Source: Orientallactaga sibirica
Taxonomy: Eukaryota; Chordata; Mammalia; Rodentia; Dipodidae
Assembly: GCA_036365145.1 (NCBI GenBank)
Contig: JAEOAD010000030.1
Coordinates: 12,121,001 to 12,185,000 of the forward strand
DNA length: 64,000 nucleotides
Direction: 5' to 3'
Position numbers and translations under genes: made by a program. The notes beneath the pieces were generated by a model. The model was not told the origin of the DNA and ran no database searches. It saw only the letters and a program-made list of their open reading frames with translations. This document shows, piece after piece, positions 1 through 11,918 of this stretch; the first letter of the stretch is position 1; each line of letters opens with the position of its first letter.

Positions 1-1562
1 CTTTCCATCTTGTTTTTCTTCCATTTCTGGGTATTTTTGCTTATGTTTCACTAGCACCTCCATATCTTAGCTTGTGAGATAGACATATAGAACATGCCCT
101 CCCAGTGTTTAGGGACAAGATAGCAATGCATTCTAACTTCATTAATGGTATTAATATCAGTCACACTCTGTGGCTATGACAAATAACTTGGAGAAACAAT
201 GAAGGAAAGATTTTTTTGGGCTACAGGCTTACAGACTTGAGTCTGTGCTTTCTTCTAGGCTCATAGCAAAGCCTCATGGAAAAGAGGAATGATGTAGTAA
301 AGATGTTAAGTCCATGTGAGCAAAGAACCAAAGACAACTAACAGGAAGGGGGCACAGCCAAGATATAAACTCTTATAACTCATGTCCTTCAATTCAACTC
401 CATGTTTCACAGTTTCACCATTTTCAAACAGTCTAATCAAATTTAGAAACCATCAATATGTTAAAATATTGATTCACTCAGAGCCTACATGATGGAATCT
501 TCTCTGAAAAGTCTCTCGTAGACCCAGCCAGAGGTGTACTTTACAAATCTAGGCACCGCTCAAGCTGACAATCAAGCTTAAACATCAAAAAAGTGTTACA
601 ACTCTTCTTCAAGGAAGACTTGGAGTTACAGAATGCGATTGGCAAGCTATGGGACCAGCACCAGCATTCAGTGTCCATGCAGAATTTACTGTCAAAATAG
701 CAAAACTTCTTTATAGGAAATCATTTCATTTTCCATGTTGTGGTAAAATAACCCATTCTCCTTGGGCTCAATTCTTCATTTTCCATGTAGTGGAAAAATA
801 GCCTAGTCTCCGTGAACTTTCCAAATTTCTCTATCATGTTATTGACATGTGTATTGACTCAAGTTGATTATGGAGCATCTTGGTTTGGTAGCTTCAATGG
901 TTTCAGTTTAACCAAATTGTAATACATGTGATCTTTCATTATTTTTATGTTTGTGCCTAGTTTTATAATATTTCAATAATGTAATGTCTTTCATGTAAAT
1001 TAACTGTCTTTTGGTGAGTATAAGTGTTTCTCTTTATTATTGTCTGGCATAATTTTTGTTATTAAAACAGCCAAGATTTCTGATATATACCAAAGGAAAA
1101 TCATTTTTGTCTTTATCTGTACCTTTTACCTTAATTGTATTTTCAGTTATTATCAAGTGGTTATTTCAAGAAGAACAAGTATTCAAGTACTCCTTCTGGT
1201 CTTTTACTGGTTTTAACAAATTACTGGAATATATTTATCAGTAAGGACCGTGTGTGGACACCTCTATGTAACCAAGTTAGCTAATAGCTAACTGAGTCTT
1301 TCTTTCCCAGGAAAGAGTTTTCCACATCTTTTCATTACTAACATAATTAACTTTGGGGCCTAAGGATTTACTAATTGGAGGCTTGATAATCTCCTACTGT
1401 TAAAGAGATCTCCCTTGGTAAAACCACTTAGAGGCTCTTTTCACAGGAGGAAGATGACTTATGATCTCACTGCATTTAGACAGTGCTGTGTCTCAGTCTT
1501 TAGTACTTCTTAACCTTTCAGCATTCCAAACTTCAATTCTATTATTAAGAATAAAAGAAACC
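1..1562. other. Intergenic sequence, no gene seen
   Basis: AT-rich sequence with no ORF that looks coding. About 180-560 resembles an old rodent interspersed repeat: the stretch around 205-250 reads like the 'aaggaaggatttattttggct-cacag' type of start seen in dispersed rodent repeats. I cannot name the family. The rest appears unique. Confidence 0.6.
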
Positions 1563-1821
1563 TGGCTGGAGAGATGGCTTAGCAGTTAAGGCGCCTGCCT
1601 CCTAAGCCTAAGAATGCTGGTTCCAATATCCAGCAGTTCCAATCTCCAGGTCCCACGTTTAGCCAGATGCAAAGTGATGCAAGGGTGCAATGCCGGACTT
1701 GACCACAAGGGGGAGCACGCATCTGGATTTCATTCGCAGCAGCTAAGAGGCTGCTGGCGCGCCCATCTCTATCTGTCTTCCTCTCCCTCTCTCTCTGTCC
1801 CTCTCTGTCTCTCTAAAAAAA
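1563..1821 (+). mobile_element. tRNA-derived (B2-like) SINE, long subfamily
   Basis: The element starts with a GGCTGGAGAGATGGCTTAG head, which carries the Pol III A box (TGGCTTAGCAGTTAAGG). It ends in a (TC)n stretch and an A-run. The B-box region is tandemly duplicated: two 16-bp copies of the GGTTCCAATMTCCAG type lie at about 1619-1651. Imperfect target-site duplications flank it (1547-1562 and 1822-1837, 13 of 16 bases alike). The ORFs on both strands here are by-products of the SINE. Confidence is high for SINE class, lower for the exact family name. Confidence 0.9.
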
Positions 1822-1837
1822 AAGAATAAACAAAGCC

Positions 1838-2783
1838 ACCACTGCTTCCCAAAATCTTGGCATGAGCAGCCTGATGAGTACAAAACAATCATGCATTTCA
1901 AGATGCCTGTTGTCCTCTCAAAAGTGGTTTCACATTTATCCCCCACAAAGCAGCCTTGATGTCAACCTTTTCTTTCAGGAATCTAACACTCAAAATTCAG
2001 ATCAGGTCACTGTTGCAAGATATTGAAAAAATCATTCATTGTACTTTATTAAAGTTAGGAGTTTTAGAAGTAGAAAACAGATTGAGGGTCTGAGTCAGTG
2101 TGAGATACATTGCTACAGGAGAGAAATATCTTTGCTTAAAATTGTTTATACACATACATTTCAAATTCTTAAACTAGACCATGGTGATGATGAAGGTGGC
2201 ATCTGAGGTTATATATATAGGAAGTATGATTCTATGTTTGATGGTCCTTACTCCTTTGTGGATTTCTCTAATGTCACATATAAAAATAATGTCTTTCATG
2301 GGAATTAAAATGAAAGAGCCCTTTTGGAGCTCCAAAAATATTACCCAAACTTTGCCAAGATTAATATGGTCGAAGTTTCCATGAAAGGCATAATTTCTTG
2401 GGAGTTACATCTGTTCAGCTGTGCACAAAAATACCTGCTTAGTAGTCCTTTCTCATAGCTGTACTGGGAAAATGATTTGGGTTTGTCATACTAGTCATAT
2501 TACAATTGACTTTGTTACTATAGATTTTACACATATAAAAAGGTTTAGGTTTTGTTTGATAGAGTTTAACATTAAACAAAAATAACATATTCTATAAATT
2601 TTTAACTTTTGTTTATTGTCACATATTTGAAGAAAGTTTAGTACATGTTATATGTTTTTATTTTATTATATTATTTATATTTTTATGTATAATATTATAA
2701 TTGATAATTATCATTAATTATAATAATATATTATTTTATATTTATAGTATATTTTTAAATTTTAGGCATGAGGGAGGTGAGGC
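1838..2783. other. Intergenic, AT-rich
   Basis: No gene seen. The last part (about 2640-2760) is extremely AT-rich simple sequence just before the L1 insertion site. Confidence 0.6.
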
Positions 2784-3022
2784 AAAGAAAACTAAAGCAC
2801 TATGGAGATGGTTCAAGATGGTGTCCACATAACCTCGCCTCACCATACAGGGAAGTAAAAGCAAGATTTTTAAGCTTATAAAATATTTCTTAAAGGGTTT
2901 GCTGGCCCTTGCATGCTGCCAGAGGGAGGGTGTGGATGAAAAAATAGGGAATCCACTGATTCCCACACTCTAGGCCAGGGGCCAAGGCTGGTTAGGTCCT
3001 CCTGGGTGGGGGTGACCCAAAC

Positions 3023-3560
3023 CACCATCCAGATGCCCATCATTACCAGCCAGAGCCCAGTAGAACTTGCCAGTCTGAGTGACCGCTCTGACACCCGCCA
3101 TTACCAGCAGAGCCCCGGAGCGACCCACCCAGAGGCGTGGCGGAACTTGCTGGTCTGAGTTATCTCTCGGACCCCTGCCATTATTGGCCAAAGCCCGGAG
3201 CCACCCGCACGGAGACGCGATGGAACTTGCCGGTCTGAGTGACCACTCAGATGCCTGCCATTACCAACAGATCCTGGGGCCACCCACCCAGAGGCGCGGC
3301 GGATCTTGCTGGTCTGAGGGAACGCTTGGATGCCTGCCATTATTGGCCAGAGCCCAGAGCAACCCGCCTGGAGGCGCTGTGTACCCTGCCAGTCTGAGTG
3401 ACCGCTCGGAGGCCCACCATTACCAGCAGAGCCCGGGGCTACCCGCCCAGAGGGGCGGCAGAACATGCCGGTCTGAGTGACCGCTCGGACACCCGACATT
3501 ACTGGCCAGAGCCCAGGGCTACCCGCCCGGAGGTGCCTCAGACCCTGCCAGTCTGAGTGA
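3023..3560 (+). promoter_or_regulatory. L1 5' UTR promoter monomers, about seven copies of an 80-bp unit
   Basis: The phrase 'gtctgagtgaccgctcgga' and its variants recur near 3074, 3157, 3235, 3313, 3394, 3474 and 3555, that is every 78-83 bp. The units are GC- and CpG-rich, unlike the AT-rich surroundings. Tandem monomers upstream of ORF1 are known L1 promoter units in mouse and rat; these are unrelated in sequence as far as I can tell. Promoter activity is inferred, not shown. Confidence 0.75.
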
Positions 3561-4023
3561 CCGGTCAGAACCCTCCCTCATCTGTCCAGTCCTGAGGAGG
3601 CCCTCCTGAGCCACATCAGATCCCAGGGGGCCTGCCTGACCCTCATCCCTAGTCAGACCCCTCCCTCACTGGCCAGATCCCCATCACTGGTCAGGTGCCG
3701 CCTAGCCTTCCTGACCTCCATCAGTCAGGTGCCACCACTGCCCCTCCTGGGGCAGATCAGGGATCCAGGGAAGTAGGCCAGTGTTCCCGCCCTACCCTGC
3801 CTGAGCTCAACTAGGGTGGCTGTGGTCCCCTACCCCTCCCACCTCCACAAGGAACACAGGCCAGCAGGCCAGTGTCCCCCACCCCAGCCTATCAGAACTC
3901 CGGGAACCACTTCCCTGACAATCACCACTGTGTCCCACCCCACTCCAGGGCAGCAAGCTAGCATTGCATACACAAGGTTTCTGAACCATTACGATGGGCA
4001 GACTACAGTGAAAAAGGAACAGC

Positions 4024-4556
4024 ATGAAAAACCAGATGCAAGTGAATCCAGATAGACTATCCAGTCCTACAAAGAATGTCTCAAATCAAAGCATGGAAGA
4101 GACAATAGAATCAGATCCCCAAAATGAAGAGACAAGCTATGCAACCCTGGCCAAGCAAATAGCACAACTCTCAGAAACTCAACAAAGAACCAACAATTGT
4201 ATGAATGTTATCCTTGAAAGATTAGACCTAATAGAAAGGAACCAGGAAGGGCTCCAAAGACAGTTAAATGATCTGAAGGAGAGTGAAAAAAAAGAGTTCA
4301 GCTGGCTAAATTCAATGAAGACATAAAAAAATGCAAGGATGAACTCCAAGAAGCATTAAGAAAGTCAGAAAATGACACAAAAAGGGAACTAGACAGAGGG
4401 ATGGAAACTATACATTAAAAAAAACGTAGAAAATATGAACCAAATTGAACAAGCCAAAAACTCTATAGAAGCTCATAAGAACAGAGCAAGTCAAGTGGAA
4501 GACAGAAACTCAGAACTGGAAGACAAAACAGAAGAAACAGTTCATGAGTCCAAAAG
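4024..4556 (+). pseudogene. L1 ORF1 N-terminal remnant
   Basis: The ORF starts MKNQMQVNP and runs about 100 codons to a stop at 4326; decayed ORF1 sequence continues to the deletion junction at about 4556. Residues 40-90 are Glu/Gln/Leu-rich (TLAKQIAQLSETQQ, LDLIERNQEGLQRQLNDL), as expected of the ORF1p coiled coil. The RNA-binding and C-terminal domains are absent because of the deletion. An upstream ORF (3816-4055) aligns with the in-frame N-terminal extension of the relative at 53648 but is in another frame here. Confidence 0.85.
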
Positions 4557-5365
4557 TGCAGTAGTGGCAAACAGCCATGGTGGGTAACCAACTGCTCTTG
4601 ATTTGGCTAATAGATCCACTCAGTGGAATGGAACTCTTTTCTGGAACTGGGAAATAAGCCAAAACCAGGTACAAAAAATGAGCTCAGTCTCCAAGATCAA
4701 GATACCACCAAATGTGGGCTAGAAGAGAGCCAATGCATATAAAATTCCCTCCAAAACATATATGGTCATCCTTCCTAGCTAGTACTAACTTCTCTCTCCG
4801 TTGGAGAATTTGCTTATCTTTTTTCAGGTGGACAATGAACCTGAAGGGAAGATCAGCTAACCATACCTCACCAGGGCCCCAGATGAAATTGTAGAACAAT
4901 GCAGGGGAAGGGCAAGAATACAGCTTTCATGGCGAACACGACACCAGAAAAAGGCTGAAGGAAATAAACACAGAGAACATCCAACTCCAACTAAGCCAGA
5001 TATCCAGAGACACAGAGGCTCCCCAAAACCTCGTCACTGAAGCAGAACTAAAATGAACCCAATGTCTCTCAGGGAAACTCGCAGAAGAGGGGGCGAAAAG
5101 ATTGTTAGAGTCACAAGTTGGGGCATTATGCACAGAGACTGGGACATAACCCCCAGAACTCTTGACTAACCTCACAATGCATGACCCACATTCCCCATTG
5201 ATGAGGGTCCCTTTGAAAGTGGGAGGACAGGGAGGAGGACAATGGAACCAATACTATGAATGTAAAATCAGAATAATATAAATAAAAAATAAAATAAAAA
5301 AAGAAAACTAAAGCACTATGAAATCATATAGCAAGTAAATATAAACTGCCCATGTCTCCAAGTTC

Positions 5366-5560
5366 AATTTTTTTTGTTTATTTATATATTTATTTGCAAG
5401 CAGAGAGAGAGGTAGAGAGAAAAGAGGCAGAAAGAGAGAGAAAGAGAATGGGCATGCCACTTTGTGCATTTACTTTACATGGGTACTGGGAATCAAAGTC
5501 AGGTCATTAGGCTTTGCAGGAAACACCTTAATCACAAAGCCATCACCTCATCTCCCTCAA
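5366..5560 (-). mobile_element. tRNA-derived SINE, minus strand
   Basis: Read on the minus strand: a diverged 'gatgaggtgatggctttgtg' head, a tRNA-like part with 'gattcccagtacccat', then a (TC)n-rich tail followed by A-rich sequence (seen as gagaga and T-rich on the + strand). Confidence 0.75.
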
Positions 5561-6898
5561 CATATTTTGCCTAATAAAATACTTCTCTAATGTGTCACCA
5601 TTGTAATAAATTTGGGTGGGATAAGGCAACAGACTGAATTTAACACAGTTTATTCAGAGCCTACAGTTTTCTTAATTTTCTGTCTTAATTTTCACAATGG
5701 GTACAGGCCACTTCACACGTAAGGAAAGAACGCTTTCAAAAAACAAGGTCAGATCTAGACTTGGAATCTCTAGGTGTGCCCAGGAGGGCTTGAAGAGGAG
5801 GTGAGGTGACGGTAGCATTGACAATAACTATGCTACCTTTGAGAGATAGCATCATGGTAACCAACACCACTGTCTCACCAGCACAAAATCTCACCTGACT
5901 TTACGCGAGATTTTTCCATTCAGCCCTTTGCTATTGTCCTCTGGTACAGAGATCTGGCAGAGATGTTTAGTGACCTCATTCCTCTGAAACATGAACTGGA
6001 TCCAGAACTGGATTTTCCAAAATGGAAAAGGCCTGAGGGAAAGGAAATCATGGAGACTATACTAGTCAGAGAGGCTGTGAATGAACATATTATAAATGAT
6101 AATTATAGGCTAGATTAGCAGGTGGATTGGTTAGAAAACAAACTTACCAAATATGGAGGTGTTAGATTTGGTGGGCTATAAATCAAATTAACTTATGGAA
6201 AATTAAGTTTCCTAGGAGGGGTCATTTGCTTGTGACACTGAGCTATACATAAATTTGTATCATATTATACTTAAATGTACCTGCAGAAATTTTAAAATAA
6301 TGCCTATAGGAAAAATAAACTTCAAAAACAGCACTCAACTGTTGGCCTAATTGAACATTTAGAATGATTTATTTTCCTGGAACATCCTAATGCAATGTTC
6401 CCTGGTTATAATCGGATTTATCATGTGTCATCTCCTGTAGAATCACACCAGCATTGTGAAATGTAAAGGATTAAATTATTTGAATTTTTGAATAGTATAC
6501 TATTATAAAATATGGACACACATACCCTCCTATAAAAATAGTGAATGGGTATAAGCCTTATATAGATTTATGGGAAAGTTAGCCTAATATATGTGGTATA
6601 TACAGTAATAAATTCCCACATACATAAACTGAGTTTTTTTCTTTGAATTCAAACAACAAAAAGTTGTGCTTAAATACCTTGGTGTGACATTCAGTAAAGG
6701 TATAGACATTCAGTAAAAATCTAGCTAGAAAGACCTACATTCATATTTCAGGCCTTACATATCTCTATGATCCTAGGCTAACTTTTTGAGCTTCCAGAGC
6801 TTGAAGTTCCTCACCTGTATAATGGATTGTTAATAAAGTGAGATGAGATATGATTGACATTCAGTAGTTAATTAGTAATGATATCTTCTCCTTTGTAT
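5561..6898. other. Intergenic, no gene seen
   Basis: Apparently unique AT-rich sequence. No long ORF, no splice-site/ORF combination worth calling. Confidence 0.55.
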
Positions 6899-7160
6899 GT
6901 TAGGCATAGTGGCATTTGTCTTTAATCCTAGTTGAGGGTTCAGAGACAAAGAGATCCCTGGGGTTTGCTAGGCAGCCAGTCAAACCTAACTGGTGAGCTA
7001 CATGCCAATGAAAGAGTCTCAAATGAGACAGAAGACATTCCTAATAATTTTATGCAAGGTTGTCCTCTGGCTTCCATATAGCATATGCACACATGTACAC
7101 ATGCACAATACATATAAACATAAACCCATACACATGTGAACACACACATATCAACATATA
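6899..7160 (+). mobile_element. B4/RSINE-type SINE
   Basis: A B1-like half ('ggcatagtggcatttgtctttaatcct') is followed by the distinctive 'gttgtcctctggcttccatat' and a (CA)-rich tail of the 'acacatgtacacatgcac' kind, as in rodent B4/RSINE1 elements. Confidence 0.7.
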
Positions 7161-8274
7161 AAATATGCTGGGGAGTTTCCAGACTTATAGAATGTGTTCA
7201 TTCACATTTATCTTATCTGAATAAACCACAGAAACTTTATATGTAAATCTCATTTAGTGTAATTTCAACAACCCAATCAAACTCTGAAGGAATGTGTTAA
7301 TGTCCAAGCTTTCCTGTAACACCTTGTTTACAGTTTACAAAACTATATATTTATATTGATATATTAAATTTTAAAAGCCATTTCTCAATTACTGTTATTC
7401 ATGGACATAAAAGTCCTAAGTACATTCCCCTTTATTCTGTAGGTCAGTTAATTATACAACTGACTAGATATAGTGACTTCATTATTTGTGACATATTGGC
7501 TTTGGCCTATAAAATCTGCTTCATGACATGCAATCACACAAAATCATATACAGTGATTTATGAACATTTGTGACTTTTCAGTAAATTCAGAGGAGAAAAT
7601 TACTATGATTAATCATAAATGAAGTGAGACAAAACCCATCACCCGAAAAGGCTGGATTTCAATAATTAAAAAAAGATGCTTCAAGTTGTGTTATTTTTGT
7701 TGTACCCATTCAATCATTGTCATTTGTTTGCTTAATTTGATTTTGGATTGACCAGCCACAATACTCCTCCTTGCCCTCATATCACATGGTTTTGAGGTTT
7801 CTGAAACCAACTGCAGGATTTTTCTAGTTAGTCCTGGTCTGACCCCATTAACATATCCCATACCTGAGGTGATTGTGGTTTGAGGATGGTCATAAGATCC
7901 AAGTTGCTTAAAGGAGCATTGACTCAGAATTTTTGTTGAACTATTGATAGAGATGAGCTCATTTCCATGTGGGACAGATGAACTACTCTGACGTAAGCCA
8001 ACCAACTTGAGAGACCTGATCCCACCACAGTGAGAACTTGTTCTAGATGAAGCTCACATCTTAGCAACCAGAGCAAAGACAGAGAAGCAAAGTCCTAAAA
8101 TAACATTCAATCAGAACTTGTCTGACATAATATCTACCCTTGAATTTTAGAACAGTGTGAGACAATATATTCCCTTTTTGATTTGCCTGATTTGTTATAG
8201 TAATTTTATTAATTGGATTTCTGTCACTTGAAATCAGAAAAATCTTTATCAATCACACAAATTTTTAAGAGGTC
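7161..8274. other. Intergenic, no gene seen
   Basis: Unique-looking AT-rich sequence. A 104-codon ORF on the minus strand (7691-8005) has no recognisable domain and no supporting context; I do not call it. Confidence 0.5.
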
Positions 8275-8760
8275 TGAAAGAAGCTATACTGTTTGGCATC
8301 TGTGATGATTATTTGATTCTCAACTTGATCCCATGAGAAGCACTAGGAAATTAGTAGAGCATACTTCCTGTGTGTGCCTGTGTGAAGGTTCGGTTCCAGA
8401 GACTGGGCTCTGACCTAATGAATAGTTTAATCATTTATTGGATTCAGAATTTTAATAACTTATGAGGAAGTGTGTGATACATAGGCCAAACTGGAGGAAG
8501 TGGGTCACTGGGGGCATGTGTTTTGGGGACTGTATCTCCCTTCAGCCCCTTCTTGTTAAGACTCTGCTATATTTCTTGTCTGTCAAGATATCAATAACCT
8601 TGGACATATACTCCAACCTCCATAATGAACTGCCTCACTCCAGACACCAAACATGGAGCCAATAAACCACTGGAAAAACTTTTTGAAAGTTAAAATAAAT
8701 CTTCCCTCCTTTTAAGTTGTTTCTCCCACGTATTTGGTCACTGAGAAATAAGCAATGAGA
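8275..8760 (+). mobile_element. LTR-like interspersed repeat (possibly MaLR-related)
   Basis: The end of the segment has the pattern 'aataaatcttccctccttttaagttgtttctcc' followed by 'tttggtcactgagaaataa', which resembles the polyadenylation end of rodent MaLR-type LTRs. The family is uncertain, and no target-site duplication was found. Confidence 0.4.
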
Positions 8761-8795
8761 AAGTCTCCCTAACACAGAAGCACTAAGAATAGATT

Positions 8796-8998
8796 GAGTA
8801 GGGATGGGGAGAAAGGTCAGTGGGTAAATTGTTTGCTTTGAATGCATGGGAAACTGAGTTCACTTACCAGAACACATGTAAAAAAAAAAATGGTGGGGGC
8901 TACAGCAAGTATCTGTAATCTCATTGCTGGGGAGGTGGAAACAATGGGATCCTTGGTATTCACTGACCAGCCAGTCAAACCCAAATGCTGGCACACAA
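8796..8998 (+). mobile_element. B4-class SINE, partial
   Basis: A diverged tRNA-like head ('ggggagaaaggtcagtgggtaa') is followed by 'ccagaacacatgtaaaaa' and a B1-like half ('tctgtaatctcattgctggg', 'ccagccagtcaaacc'). This is the usual order in B4 elements. Confidence 0.65.
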
Positions 8999-9437
8999 AA
9001 ATATCTAACAATCATTTCCCTTTAATGTCCACCAGTGATTGTCACCACCTATACTACAAAAATCTTGATTTGGACCAATCTCTTGCTCCAAAAGATTGGA
9101 TGGGGGCTTGAAGCTTCCTTTTTGCTTCTTTTTAATTGATTTTTCCTTGCTATAAGGTATCCACACTTCATTTAAGATATTCACAGTTAATTTAATAAAC
9201 TTATAAATGATAGCTGTTATTTGGGGAGCATAAGTCTAAGTTACATTATTAAGTTGATCACAATAATTTTTCAAGGAGTCCATGTGTAACAATGATCTCT
9301 ATTAGAATCCTGGTTTAGAGACTCCAAATGGTCATTGGACATGCTAGCACACATATATCCCAACTAATTGAGAGAATAAGGCAGAAGGATTGCTTAAGCA
9401 CAGGAACTCAAGATCATCCCAAGAGACATCTCAAAAG
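8999..9437. other. Intergenic with a weak B1-like stretch
   Basis: Mostly unique sequence. About 9328-9430 ('gacatgctagcacacatatatcc ... aggcagaaggattgcttaagc') reads like a diverged B1 monomer. Confidence 0.4.
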
Positions 9438-9630
9438 TTTTTTTTTTTTTTTAATAATCAATATATATTTTTTATTTATATTATTCTGATTTTACATTCA
9501 TAGTATTGGTTCCATTGTCCTGCTCCCCTTCCTCCCACTTTCAAAGGGGCCCTCATCAATGGGGACTGTGTATCATGCATTGTGAGTTTGCTCAAGAGTT
9601 CTGGTGGATAGGCACTCACTTTCTCTTTTA
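9438..9630 (-). mobile_element. 5'-truncated L1 3' end (L1-2)
   Basis: A T-run followed by the same L1 3' UTR terminus seen at 5299 and 60345, here in reverse ('attctgattttacattcatagtattggtt'). Short A/T-rich flanks of the 'aaaagtttttttt' type on both sides could be target-site duplications. Confidence 0.8.
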
Positions 9631-9794
9631 CATTAAAAGTTTTTTTTAAAAAAGATATTTAGGTGCCGTTGTTGAGCAGTTTGCTGCATTGAAATATGGA
9701 CCTTATATAAATGACAAAATGGACCTTATAGAAATGACAGCTGTTTGGGGAATGGCATTGTTATTTAATTTACTCCTTTCAAAATATTCTTTGA

Positions 9795-9978
9795 GGGCTG
9801 CAGAGATGGCTTAGTGGTTAAGGCACCTGCCTGCTAAGCCTAAAAACACCAGTTCGATTCTCCAAGTCCCAAGTTTAGCCAGACATAAAGTGACGCAAGG
9901 ACACAATGTTACACTTGCCCACAAGAGCCGCACGTGTCTGGAGTTCATTCACAGTGGCTGAGAGGCCACTGGCACACC

Positions 9979-10066
<88 letters not shown>
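9795..10066 (+). mobile_element. tRNA-derived SINE with long microsatellite tail
   Basis: GGGCTGCAGAGATGGCTTAG head and the A box as in the other copies; a single B box (CAGTTCGATTCTCC), unlike the duplicated-B-box subfamily. The tail is (TC)n then (AT)n. Flanking near-duplicates (9780-9794 and 10067-10079, ending ATTCTTTGA) mark the insertion. Confidence 0.88.
9979..10065. repeat. (TC)n(AT)n compound microsatellite
   Basis: About 38 bp of TC dinucleotides followed by about 46 bp of AT dinucleotides, grown from the SINE tail. The ORF on the minus strand across it (IYIYIY..., RERERE...) is only this repeat. Confidence 0.95.
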
Positions 10067-10067
<1 letters not shown>

Positions 10068-10079
10068 AAAATTCTTTGA

Positions 10080-10892
10080 ATACTTTTGAAGTATCTTTAT
10101 TTATAAACAAAAAACACAAGATTATTCTTTAATTTTTACCCTTTAGTAAGAAAACATGAAAAGATATAATTTTATCCTCATATTAGATATTTCACTACTT
10201 TCAGCATATCTGGCTTTGTATGAGTAACAATTGACATGTCACTATATTGATTTTTTGCACTTTAAACATTTATTGTATGTTTTGGTACCTAAAATTTCCA
10301 AATATTCATGGGATGTTATAAAATACAAGGATTGTGATATTTATGGATATAGAAATAGTCATTGTAACACTTGGGAATGTCTTTGAATTCATCTTATGAA
10401 GGCAAAAAGTATTTGTGAGGATGGTAAAAAGTACATATTGGAACAAGAGCTTTTTATAATTATGCAAAGTAATTTAAGTTACAAATAAAAACAAAGGCTA
10501 ATACTGTGAGGTTTTATTTAAATTTTCAATTTGTATATATTGAGTAGAAATAGTACTCTCTGTCCTATCTGGATCAGAATTCCACACTGTTTGATGTCAC
10601 CTAAATTTTGCTTATACTTTAATTCATCTTCCATATGTTGTCCATATTAGAGTACAGAAGAATGAATCTGTAGTACTCTATTTGCAGAAGATTCTCATTT
10701 TATGTAAGTTATGCCTTGAACTTAATTTTAGTACAAAACCTTGTAGGGAATAGATTTTTTCCCGTGTTTTCAGAGACTTGCAACTTGTTCTCTGAGGTCA
10801 ACATTCTACTCTTTTCTTCCCACTTGCTTTACACTAATTTTCTATTTTCTGCATGTTATGTACATGTGACATGCATGTTCATTCCTGTATAG
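10080..10892. other. Intergenic, no gene seen
   Basis: AT-rich unique sequence with no feature I can support. Confidence 0.55.
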
Positions 10893-11182
10893 ATGCCTTT
10901 GAGTGGGGGTGGGGGTGCATGCATGTGTATGCATGTGTGTGGAGGCCAGAAGTCAATGCTGTGTGTCTTCCTTAGTTGCTCTCTACTTTGGTTCTTTAGA
11001 CAGTCTCTTGCTGAATGTAGAAGAATTCAGCTAGTGAAGCTAGCTAGCAAACCCGAGGGAATGTCTTCACCTCTGAAGTGCTGGAATTACAGGTGTGTAC
11101 AGCCATGCTTGCTTTTATAGGAGTGCTGGGGATCAGAACTTGGGTCTTCATGCTTATATACCAAGCACTTTAGCCAGCCCCC
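10893..11182 (-). mobile_element. B4/RSINE-type SINE, minus strand
   Basis: On the + strand: a (TG)-rich start, 'ggaggccagaagtcaatg', then 'gctggaattacaggtgtgta', 'gtgctggggatcagaactt' and 'cactttagccagcccc'. This is the reverse of the tRNA-half plus B1-half order of B4 elements. Confidence 0.8.
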
Positions 11183-11765
11183 TACAATAATATTTCTTCT
11201 TTGTGAACACTTCACCAGCTTTTTATCTATCACTATATAATTTTGTTCTTTCAACAGAATTATTTGTACTTTATTTTTCTTCTTCATCATTCTTCCTATC
11301 ACTGATCAGCTTTAAACCTGGAAGATGTTTACACTCACAATCTCGAAAGAACTTCTCCTTGATCGTCTAACCACCATAGTTAACCTAAAGGGTTAATTTG
11401 GTTAGTGTAACGTGATACAGACATAAACTTAAGGCAATGGAATTAACCAAAATAATACAAATCCTGATCTTTCCCTATGCATTTGCAATATGAAATTCAG
11501 GGGTGTGGCTCTGCAGATGATATTGATATAGCCATAAGTAAGATTCATCCAAAAGAAAAAGGTCAAGGAGTAATTTTACAAAAATTTCATTAAGGTTAGC
11601 TTCATGATGGACCCTAGCACTGACTAGATTGGCAGTGTGCACACCAACTTGATAATGACCAGATCTATGATTTCAACATTGGTCAGACACTAATTATCTG
11701 GGAGTTCTCAGAAAGTATCAGCATGACTCTACACTGTATCCTACCGATATACCTATGGTCTCCTG
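11183..11765. other. Intergenic, no gene seen
   Basis: Unique-looking sequence without a supportable feature. Confidence 0.5.
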
Positions 11766-11918
11766 TTCTTTTGTTGTTGAGGTAGGGGCTCACTGTAGCC
11801 CATGCTGACCTGGAAATCACTTGTAGTCTCAGGGTGGCCTCAAACTCACAGTGATCCTCCTGCCTCAGCCTCTCAAGTGCTGGCATTAAAGGTGTGTGCC
11901 ACCACACCTGGTTCTGGT
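11766..11918 (-). mobile_element. B1 SINE (7SL-derived), minus strand
   Basis: Contains the B1 landmarks in reverse: 'gcccatgctgacctgg', 'ggcctcaaactcacag', 'aagtgctggcattaaag', 'gtgccaccacacctgg'. The length is that of one B1 monomer plus tail. Confidence 0.92.

Larger units (their letters stand above)
2805..5299 (+). mobile_element. L1 with 5' UTR and 3' UTR but deleted interior (L1-1)
   Basis: Perfect 21-bp target-site duplications at 2784-2804 and 5300-5320 bracket the element, with an A-rich tail just before the right copy. This proves insertion by target-primed reverse transcription. The order is 5' UTR, promoter monomers (3023-3560), the N-terminal part of ORF1 (4024-4326, then a stop and decayed ORF1 sequence to about 4556), and then an abrupt jump into 3' UTR sequence. 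By comparison with the longer relative at 52931-60345 about 5 kb is missing: the ORF1 C-terminus, all of ORF2 and the first part of the 3' UTR. It is of the same subfamily as that relative. Confidence 0.93.

Noticed and set aside
1563..1821. tRNA gene (A and B boxes present)
   Set aside because: The boxes belong to a tRNA-derived SINE; no cloverleaf, with a long non-tRNA body and target-site duplications.
2784..5320. Splicing as the cause of the L1-1 internal deletion
   Set aside because: No GT...AG at the matching positions of the related full-length copy; kept only as an alternative in the findings.
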